A stretch of 64,000 nt of DNA, taken from assembly GCF_019654915.1 (NCBI RefSeq), contig NZ_BPET01000021.1, positions 23,950 through 87,949 on the forward strand, given 5' to 3'. Source of the stretch: Shewanella sp. MBTL60-007 (lineage in GTDB: Bacteria; Pseudomonadota; Gammaproteobacteria; Enterobacterales; Shewanellaceae). This document shows positions 46,327 to 52,955 of this stretch, in pieces. The position numbers and the translations under genes are program-made. The notes beneath the pieces were generated by a model, which did not search any database, was not told the origin of the DNA, and saw only the letters and a program-made list of their open reading frames with translations. Position 1 is the first letter of the stretch. Each line of letters starts with the position of its first letter.

Positions 46327-47433
46327 ATGGCGCTAAATGAATTAACCATACTATTTGTGGAAGACGATCCCGTATTTCGCAAATTAGTTACGTCTTACCT
46401 TACCAGTCGCGGTGCAAAGGTTGTTGAGGCAGATGACGGCGAACAGGGACTGAACAGCTTTAAAGCAGAACGTTTTGATCTTGTGATCGCCGACTTGAGC
46501 ATGCCTAAGCTGGGAGGTTTAGATATGCTTAAGGCGATGAATCAATTTCGTCCAGGGACCCCCTCCATCATCATTTCCGGTAATCAAGCTATGGCTGATG
46601 TGATTGAAGCATTACGCCATGGCGCCTGTGATTATCTGGTTAAGCCTGTAACCGATCTCTACCTAATCGAAAATGCAATCCGAGAAAGCTTAAATGACTC
46701 TCTAGAGAACTCTTTGAACTTAGACGAACAGGAGTCGTTATCTTATCTAGAGCTTAATGAGAACCTTGCGCTGTTAGAGCAATGCGGTGAAGCGGCCAAG
46801 AGTGTTCAACAACAGCTATTTCCGCCAAGTTGTATTGAGTATAACGGTGTCGTTATCGACTATAGCCTATTTAATACCGACGAGGTGAGTGCCCACTTCA
46901 TTGATACCGCCATGATAGATGAAAATCATGTGATGATGTATATGGCACACTTTCATCCCCACGATAACCGTGCGGCTTTTGCGTCGGTGTTATTAAAGAG
47001 CTTCGTTAATCACAAGCTCAAACGTTATCGAAATGGGATATCTCAGGCAATCACCGAACCATATAATATGTTGGTTTACCTTAATGATCGTATGAGTAAA
47101 TCTGGGCTAGGTATTGTTGCAGATATGACCTATATCGTGGTCGAGTTAACCCATTATAGAGCTGCAATTGCGCAGGCAGGAAGCGAGTTTCGTTGTTATC
47201 TAAAAAATAGTGAAGGCTTGTCTCCTATTGCTCTTTCCAGTTCTCTGCAGCTAGGCATGGCAGATTGGAGCAAGCCGAGTTTGCAGTTTAGAACCTTACA
47301 ACTCGGTGAAAAATTATGCATCTCAACCTTGGTTAATGAACATAAGCAGCAGCTTGTTAAAGACCAGTTTCATGGCTTAGTTTATGACCCAGACTCTACA
47401 CCCGGCGGGTATATGCAGTTGTCATTGAAATAG
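46327..47433 (+). CDS. RssB-like response regulator with degenerate PP2C domain
   Basis: A receiver domain (1-120) has FVEDD, the phosphoacceptor in VIADLSMPK and the conserved lysine in YLVKPV. After a helical linker (LNLDEQESLSYLELNENLAL) comes a region laid out like a SpoIIE/PP2C phosphatase, but the metal-binding aspartates of the family are absent (SAHFIDTAMIDENHVMMYMA; HFHPHDNRAAF in place of DxSGHG). E. coli RssB, the adaptor that delivers sigma-S to ClpXP, has the same receiver plus pseudo-phosphatase plan, so that role is the best guess. ATG 46327 has AAGGG at good distance; ATG 46294 has its AAGG too close. Confidence 0.72.
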   Translation: MALNELTILFVEDDPVFRKLVTSYLTSRGAKVVEADDGEQGLNSFKAERFDLVIADLSMPKLGGLDMLKAMNQFRPGTPSIIISGNQAMADVIEALRHGACDYLVKPVTDLYLIENAIRESLNDSLENSLNLDEQESLSYLELNENLALLEQCGEAAKSVQQQLFPPSCIEYNGVVIDYSLFNTDEVSAHFIDTAMIDENHVMMYMAHFHPHDNRAAFASVLLKSFVNHKLKRYRNGISQAITEPYNMLVYLNDRMSKSGLGIVADMTYIVVELTHYRAAIAQAGSEFRCYLKNSEGLSPIALSSSLQLGMADWSKPSLQFRTLQLGEKLCISTLVNEHKQQLVKDQFHGLVYDPDSTPGGYMQLSLK

Positions 47434-47534
47434 GCACTAGAAAAAACAGGTGATAGGTCCTAGGAAGTGCGTTAAAACAAAGTGTGAACATTAACTATAA
47501 TGAGTAATGACTTTGTTTATTCAAGGATGAATAC

Positions 47535-47891
47535 ATGAAAACACTGAATTTTGAAAACTTGGATGTTTGGAAGAGGGCATCGAGGCTTAGCTGCAATATT
47601 TACCATTTATTTAAAAGCTGTAATGATTTCGGATTTAAAGATCAAGTAACAAGAGCAGCCATTTCGATCCCTTCAAATATTGCAGAAGGTGAAGAAAGGC
47701 AAACAGACAAAGAGTCTGCACGCTTTATGTATTATTCCAAGGGATCCGCGGCTGAGTTAGTTACTCAACTATACATAGCAATAGAGGTAGGATTAGTGGA
47801 TAAGAAAAAAGCTTTAGTTTTGATAGATGAAGCCAAGCAAATATCATCAATGCTAGCGGCATTAATTTTGATAAGAAAAGATTCTGTATAA
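47535..47891 (+). CDS. Four-helix-bundle protein (23S rRNA intervening-sequence family)
   Basis: 118 residues. The family block FKDQVTRAAISIPSNIAEGE is present after NLDVWKRASRLSCNIYHLF. Members occur inside 23S rRNA insertions and scattered in many genomes, and the fold resembles the Avd accessory protein of diversity-generating retroelements. The cellular role is unknown. A paralog lies at 55976. This gene is between the RssB-like gene and a convergent transporter and is followed by a strong terminator and a CTAGAAC array. Confidence 0.88.
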   Translation: MKTLNFENLDVWKRASRLSCNIYHLFKSCNDFGFKDQVTRAAISIPSNIAEGEERQTDKESARFMYYSKGSAAELVTQLYIAIEVGLVDKKKALVLIDEAKQISSMLAALILIRKDSV

Positions 47892-47912
47892 ACTAACGAT
47901 GCCATAAACAAA

Positions 47913-47950
47913 AAATGCTTCGTATTACTACGAAGCATTTTTATTTTTTT
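47913..47950. terminator. Bidirectional rho-independent terminator
   Basis: AATGCTTCGTA at 47915-47925 and TACGAAGCATT at 47930-47940 form a perfect 11-bp stem with a 4-nt loop, flanked by A-run and T-run. It can serve both the plus-strand four-helix gene and the minus-strand transporter. Confidence 0.9.
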
Positions 47951-47951
47951 G

Positions 47952-48035
47952 CTAGAACCTAGAACCTAGAACCTAGAACCTAGAACCTAGAACCTAGAAC
48001 CTAGAACCTAGAACCTAGAACCTAGAACCTAGAAC
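47952..48035. repeat. Heptamer satellite: 12 perfect copies of CTAGAAC
   Basis: Twelve uninterrupted 7-bp units fill 47952-48035 and end exactly at the stop codon (48036-48038) of the minus-strand transporter gene. The same heptamer appears as one or two copies at the edges of the dispersed modules (for example CCTAGAACCTAGA near 41931). Confidence 0.97.
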
Positions 48036-49508
48036 CTATCTTCTAATAGCCTCATGCTCTGCAGTTACAGCTATTTCTTCTTCTAGAGCTTCTTCTTCAG
48101 TGTGGTGAGTGCTGTCTTCAGCACCGTGCATCCAGTCAACTAGCTTGTCAGCCATGAAGTACAGAATGATACCAGACACAGCAGCTGTGATAGCGATACC
48201 AGCGAAGATAGACATAGCGTTAGCTAGTTGCTCTTCTTTCTCTCCGCCGTGACCGATGAACGAACCAACGATACCGCCAATCTTGTTAGCCGCAGCAACA
48301 AATAGGAACCATGCACCCATCATTAGAGAGGCAATACGCAGTGGAGCAAGCTTAGTCACCATAGATAGGCCGATTGGAGATAAACATAGCTCACCCATAG
48401 TATGGAAGAAGTATGCACCTACTAACCACCACATGCTTGATTTAGCGTTAGCGTCACCGCCCATCTCTAAAACTGCACCGATCATGAATAGGAAACCAAT
48501 ACCAAGTAGGATTAGACCTAAGGCAAATTTTACTGGCGAGTTTGGCTCATTCTTACCTAAGCGGATCCAGATAGAAGCAACTACTGGTGCGAAGATAACG
48601 ATAAACATAGCGTTAAGAGACTGGAACCAAGTAGTTGGCACTTCCCAGCCGCCAATCATACGGTCAGTAAAGTCGTTGGTGAAAAGGTTCATCAAGCCGC
48701 CAGCTTGTTCAAAGCCAGCCCAGAAGATGATAGTGAACAGACCCATGATCATAATTACTTTGATGCGGTCGCGTTCAATCTTAGTAAGTGGCTCTTTACG
48801 TACTTCACCTTTCTCTGCCGCTTTCTCTTTTTCAAGCTGTGCAGCAGGAGTACGACCGATGTCGCCAAGTAGCTTTTGAGCGAAGACAAACTGAATAATC
48901 AGTGAAAGTACCATACCGATACCAGCACAGATAAAGCCAGCTTGGAAGTTACCGTCGAAGTAAGCAACGACAGAACCTACAATAATACCAGAAAGGAAAG
49001 CACCAACGTTGATACCCATATAGAAGATGGTGAATGCACCATCACGGCGGTGATCGCCTTCTTCATAAAGGTCACCAACCATGGTAGAGATGTTTGGCTT
49101 GAATAGACCGTTACCAAGAATAAGCACGCCTAAACCGATATAAAACACTTCGGTTTCCATGCCTTGAACCCATGCATGGGGTGTACCCAGAATAAATTGG
49201 CCCGCAGCCATTAATGCGCCGCCGATAATAATCGCTTTACGCTGACCTAGGTAAGTATCTGCTAACCAACCACCGATGAGTGGTGTTAAATAGACTAATC
49301 CGGTAAAGGTACCATATAGAGAAAGTGCGTCGGCTTGAGTCCAGCCCAATCCATGACCACCTTGAGATTGCACTGCATCAACTAGGTATAAAACCAAAAT
49401 CGCACGCATTGCGTAGTAACTGAAACGTTCCCATAATTCTGTTGTAAACAACAGGAACAGTCCCTTAGGATGCCCGAGCATCGTCCCCTGGGGTTTTGCT
49501 GCGCTCAT
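48036..49508 (-). CDS. POT (PTR2) family proton-coupled peptide transporter
   Basis: Inner-membrane importer of di- and tripeptides driven by protons. The ExxERFxYY motif is present as ELWERFSYYAMRAILVLYLV, with about 14 membrane helices over 490 residues and a charged C-terminus rich in E and H. The ATG at 49508 (MSAAKPQGTM) has GGAAG a few bases upstream; an in-frame GTG at 49520 is less likely. It is monocistronic and convergent with the four-helix gene. Confidence 0.93.
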   Translation of the reverse strand: MSAAKPQGTMLGHPKGLFLLFTTELWERFSYYAMRAILVLYLVDAVQSQGGHGLGWTQADALSLYGTFTGLVYLTPLIGGWLADTYLGQRKAIIIGGALMAAGQFILGTPHAWVQGMETEVFYIGLGVLILGNGLFKPNISTMVGDLYEEGDHRRDGAFTIFYMGINVGAFLSGIIVGSVVAYFDGNFQAGFICAGIGMVLSLIIQFVFAQKLLGDIGRTPAAQLEKEKAAEKGEVRKEPLTKIERDRIKVIMIMGLFTIIFWAGFEQAGGLMNLFTNDFTDRMIGGWEVPTTWFQSLNAMFIVIFAPVVASIWIRLGKNEPNSPVKFALGLILLGIGFLFMIGAVLEMGGDANAKSSMWWLVGAYFFHTMGELCLSPIGLSMVTKLAPLRIASLMMGAWFLFVAAANKIGGIVGSFIGHGGEKEEQLANAMSIFAGIAITAAVSGIILYFMADKLVDWMHGAEDSTHHTEEEALEEEIAVTAEHEAIRR

Positions 49509-49950
49509 GTATTCTTCCACCTTCGCTTGTGATTGCCTGTAGCCAAAATTTCACTACAGAAATTTGATTTGCTTAAATTATTCCAGCTATCCAAGAACAG
49601 ATGCAGTTGAGAGTGTTAACTTTTTGCTGTATCTGTAGCGAATTTCGCTGTTTTATTGTGGGCTTGTATTCTAATTTTTATTATTTGACGTTGAAAATAG
49701 CGCCAAATGCGATAAAGCCTACCTTATATACCCTTTATAAGCGGTAAAAGTCAATTTTGAAAATGTAACTGCCCACATATTGACCTATCGAAAGCTGATA
49801 CAGGTAGGAGAGCGGAAAAGTGAGCGGTAGGTTATCTTTGATTGGTGTTTGACTTCCAATAGGGGGGGCATCTTTGTTAGTATCGTTGACCGTGAATGGG
49901 ACGTCACCGCTTGTAAAAGCGCTGTAGTGAATCAAAGGTGAGAGAATTAA
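49509..49950. other. Divergent intergenic region between the peptide transporter and rfaH
   Basis: About 440 bp without coding frames of merit and free of the dispersed repeat modules. It should carry promoters for both genes. A TTGACT at about 49848 could be a -35 box for rfaH, but I see no convincing -10 partner. Confidence 0.45.
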
Positions 49951-50475
49951 ATGAAGGCTTGGTATCTATTATATTGCAAATCTCGTGGCGAGGCCCGAGC
50001 ACAGCAAAATCTGGCTCTTCAGCAAATTGATACTTATCTGCCCACCTATCCAGAAGAGAAGTTAGTAAAAGGACAAGTAACCGTACGGCGAGTATCGCTG
50101 TTCCCCAGTTACCTGTTTATTAACTTCGATCCTGAAGTTACCAGTGTTGCCAAAATACATAATACCCGCGGCGTTATCAGGATTGTTGGCTGTAAAGAGC
50201 TTATGACGCCTATCGATGATAGCGTTATTCATGCAATTAAAATGCGTGAGCATAAGTTACTCTCAACATTAATGCCGGAAGAGTCTCAAGCATTACCTGC
50301 GATGGAATCAGGAGATAAAGTGTGCTTTACCGAAGGCCCCTTTGCTGAGCTGGAAGGGATTTTTGATGAGGCCAATGGCGAAAAACGCTGTTTTGTGTTG
50401 TTTGAGTTAATGGGAAAACAACAACGAGTGCTTGTAGACCGAAACACAATCAAATCTGTAAAAAAACACGATTAG
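49951..50475 (+). CDS. rfaH: Specialised transcription antiterminator RfaH
   Basis: NusG paralog that joins RNA polymerase at ops elements and suppresses termination in long surface-polysaccharide operons. The N-domain starts KAWYLLYCKSRGEARAQQNL and includes RRVSLFPSYLFINFDPE; the C-terminal KOW domain has GDKVCFTEGPFAELEGIFDE and ends KQQRVLVDRNTIKSVKK. 174 residues versus about 162 in E. coli. Two ops-like elements lie 2.1-2.2 kb downstream in the leader of the export/rml operon, so the target is almost certainly its own neighbour. Confidence 0.93.
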   Translation: MKAWYLLYCKSRGEARAQQNLALQQIDTYLPTYPEEKLVKGQVTVRRVSLFPSYLFINFDPEVTSVAKIHNTRGVIRIVGCKELMTPIDDSVIHAIKMREHKLLSTLMPEESQALPAMESGDKVCFTEGPFAELEGIFDEANGEKRCFVLFELMGKQQRVLVDRNTIKSVKKHD

Positions 50476-50855
50476 ACCTCATTTTAATGCTCAATGGCTA
50501 ATATATAAGGCTAACGCTCTGAGTAAAGCCGTCCCTGATATTGATTGGTGTAAGGAGTTGAGTAGCAAAAAGCTTAAGGTTGAAAGTTAATATCTCTAAT
50601 ATGTATTCAGCATTTATCTTCGAGAGCTGGCCTATAAAGGCCACTAGATTCTATAAAGGCTAATATGTTTGAGTCTGCTCAACAACTCGTTATTAAGATA
50701 AGTTTTTCTATTATTAGATGTTGTTTATAAATTTAATATTTTTTTGAATAGGTTTTGTAGCACTTAATAATTTTTAATGGCTTTTCATTTAAGTGGTCGA
50801 AGTAAAGAAGTTATGTTTTGTGGAGGTATGAGTTAGCTTCCATGGAATAGGGACT
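50476..50855. other. Intergenic region between rfaH and the orphan membrane protein gene
   Basis: 380 bp, AT-rich, no significant open frame and no dispersed modules seen. I see no terminator directly after rfaH, so rfaH may read into the next gene. Confidence 0.4.
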
Positions 50856-51548
50856 ATGCAAGCCATTAAGAAATTTGTAATACGACTAGGGATAGCAAGT
50901 GCATGTTTATGCCTTGTATTAGTATTTATTGTGAGTCAATTGTACGCCAGCATGCTGGCGAACGCAGAGCCTTCAAGCCCCGGAAGAATGGGGGTATACC
51001 GCTGCACTTCGAGTAGTCCAAATGGTGAATACACACTTGTAGGAAAGGTTGAAAATAACAAGGTTTCAAGTACAACCGCTGTGGGCGATGTGCTTACAAC
51101 TATCGAAATGGTTAACGGGACTTGGGATTTTCACTGTGGCCAAGATTTTTTATATCCAGCTTTTCCGAATACCGGGAATTGGTATCTGGGCTTAGATACG
51201 ACTAACTTACCAGCGTGGGGCAATGACCCTACAGTTTGTTTACTACCTGACATAGAGGATGTTGGAATACGTTTTTATAATGCCCACGGCTCGACAATGG
51301 TTTGCGGTTCGTCAGGCGATGCTTACAGCAATAGACTTGTAGAGATAGCAAACGGGGGCGTGATGAAAGGCTCAGCAAATTATAGTCCGCTTGCAGAGCT
51401 TGTTCGAATTGGTCATTTGTCAGTTGGTGAATATCAACTTCCCAATAAGTTACCGCTTTACAGCTTGGGGTGGTATATCACTAGTTATAGTGTAGAACTG
51501 GGAATGTTTAACTTGCACTTTACGAATACAAATATGGAGGTTAGGTAG
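50856..51548 (+). CDS. Orphan membrane-anchored or secreted protein
   Basis: I do not recognise this protein. 230 residues; an N-terminal basic segment and hydrophobic helix at about 8-32 (IASACLCLVLVFIVSQLYAS) suggest a signal anchor. The outer part is rich in G, S, N and aromatic residues and has four cysteines (YRCTSS, FHCGQD, TVCLLP, MVCGSS) that could form two disulfides. It stands between rfaH and the ops leader in AT-rich DNA, so it may be a recently gained surface-locus gene. The ribosome binding site is weak. Confidence 0.6.
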   Translation: MQAIKKFVIRLGIASACLCLVLVFIVSQLYASMLANAEPSSPGRMGVYRCTSSSPNGEYTLVGKVENNKVSSTTAVGDVLTTIEMVNGTWDFHCGQDFLYPAFPNTGNWYLGLDTTNLPAWGNDPTVCLLPDIEDVGIRFYNAHGSTMVCGSSGDAYSNRLVEIANGGVMKGSANYSPLAELVRIGHLSVGEYQLPNKLPLYSLGWYITSYSVELGMFNLHFTNTNMEVR

Positions 51549-52540
51549 TGCTCACCTCTTATGTTCGTGATTAATGTAGTTTCTGCAAACTGTTGGCAGA
51601 TATGTGCCAGTTGAAGAGATAACTTCTAACACCAGATAAAATCAATCAAGAGATGTATCTAAACAACTCAAGGCTAAGTATGCCGCTTGGGTTGCTGAAG
51701 TTCGTATAAGCAAAATGACTAACATTAACAGTGTATGATATTGATATTAATGTTTAATGCGTTGATAACTTCGATTGAGGTTTGATGACCTAAAGGTGCC
51801 CAAGTCAAAAGAGTAAAGTAAGCTTATTCGTATTTTCCGTGTAAGACATTCGCCATAGGTGTTAACTTTTATAAAAAGTAACTAAGTGATAGTTGAACAC
51901 TGACCTGCTTGGAATGTAAGTCGAATAATTTAATATTTGCGTGACAAATGTCTCATCGTTAAGGCGCTTAGTAGTGTGTGATATCGCGGTAAAAAGCGAT
52001 TTTGAGTAAAGCAAAAATGCGGGAATATGGTAACCAAAGGTAGCATTGACTTATGCTGCAAAAACAGTGTTTTTACATAACTGGTGTGTGCACAAACTAT
52101 CGCCATCTGAACCATAAGCAGCCATAGAGTTACTGCTCAAATGGATGAGTTAGTGTATAATTCCGCGCTGCTCTATAAGAGGGCTTTAAAAGTCATTTTA
52201 TATAGCAACTTTATATGGAAACCTTAGCCGACGGTTAAATGTAACCAGCTGCGTTGTTTTACAAAAAAAGTTACAGCAAGTTACGGCAAGTGAGGCTAAG
52301 TGGAGCACAAAGCTTTGACTAAAAGCTGAAACTGATTGTCCGTAATAAACGTGATTGTTACGCAGTCAGTAACAGAATGCCCTTGATACAGGTATAGATA
52401 ACAGGGCAAAAAAGCGCAAGAAACAAGCAAGATTGAGTTGGTTTAATGTAGAACTCAGGGGCAACTGTTACAGTCCGCTGCTGAATTTACCTTAAGTTAA
52501 TTTGAAAAAATAACGCAAAATCAGACAAGTCCGCATTGCG
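51549..52540. other. Long non-coding stretch upstream of the ops leader
   Basis: About 1 kb without a credible gene on either strand; only short frames occur. A short stretch near 51660-51715 can be read as KAKYAAWVAEVRISKM and might be a remnant of a decayed gene, but I cannot name it. It probably contains the promoter of the polysaccharide operon. Confidence 0.5.
52155..52160 (+). promoter_or_regulatory. Possible -10 box of the polysaccharide operon promoter
   Basis: A perfect TATAAT in GTGTATAATTCCGCGCTG. No good -35 hexamer lies at 16-18 bp. If used, it would give a leader of about 790 nt with both ops elements inside, as expected for RfaH-controlled operons. Confidence 0.35.
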
Positions 52541-52569
52541 GATGGGCAATTTGGAAGCCGCAATCCATG

Positions 52570-52582
52570 GGCGGTAGCGTGC
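52570..52582 (+). promoter_or_regulatory. ops element (RfaH recruitment site)
   Basis: GGCGGTAGCGTGC is a perfect match to the E. coli ops core within the JUMPstart context. It is on the coding strand of the downstream operon and about 375 nt before its first gene. Directly after it, GCCC-GCA-GGGC forms a small hairpin. Confidence 0.93.
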
Positions 52583-52593
52583 CCGCAGGGCAT

Positions 52594-52613
52594 CGAATGA
52601 AAAGTTTCATTCG
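52594..52613 (+). promoter_or_regulatory. Leader hairpin between the two ops-like elements
   Basis: CGAATGAAA and TTTCATTCG are perfect 9-bp arms around AG. In RNA it forms a strong stem just after the first ops element; it has no U-run and so is not a typical terminator. Confidence 0.65.
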
Positions 52614-52649
52614 TTAAGCGCTAGCCGAAGGCCTCTGGCCGCCACGCGG

Positions 52650-52662
52650 GTCGGTAGCGTGC
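52650..52662 (+). promoter_or_regulatory. Second ops-like element
   Basis: GTCGGTAGCGTGC differs from the ops core by one base at its second position. It lies 80 bp after the perfect copy in the same orientation. It could be a second RfaH loading site or a decayed duplicate. Confidence 0.65.
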
Positions 52663-52912
52663 CTGAAAGCGAAGAAGGACGCTGCGCTGCTAGGGCGTGA
52701 CTTCGTCACTTCGAGGACGGACTTCGTCCTACTAGGAAAATCAAAGGAAAAATCAACAGAAACACCACTTGGCCTTTGATATTGATTTTATGCTTTGCTA
52801 GAACCTAATTTTTATAGATTCTAGAAGGAGCAACGCGACGCTCTCGAAGTGACATTCAGTTGAAATAACAGTCACGTCCTAGCAGCGTAGCGTCCTTCTT
52901 TGTTTTTACCGT
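52663..52912. repeat. Dispersed repeat modules inside the transcribed leader
   Basis: Contains AAGGACGCTGCGCTGCTAGG, GCGTGACTTCGTCACTTCG, GGACGGACTTCGTCCTACTAG, a CTAGAA junction and CCTAGCAGCGTAGCGTCCTT. One module is altered: the usual GTGAC-GCA-GTCAC appears as GTGAC, 17 other bases, then GTCAC (52849-52875). The block ends about 45 nt before the first gene of the operon. Confidence 0.8.
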
Positions 52913-52955
52913 CTCAGCTTTTAACCTATTTTTAACCCTCTCTCGGAGATCACTG

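Noticed and set aside
46859..47433. Active PP2C/SpoIIE phosphatase
   Set aside because: The metal-coordinating aspartates and the DxSGHG-like motif are missing, so a pseudo-enzyme is more likely.
48256..48879. 207-residue open frame on the plus strand
   Set aside because: It is antisense to the membrane-protein gene for the POT transporter; its composition is the complement of hydrophobic codons and no promoter or family signature is seen.
51660..51715. Transposase remnant
   Set aside because: A short readable stretch exists, but it is too short and matches no family I can name; no terminal inverted repeats were seen.
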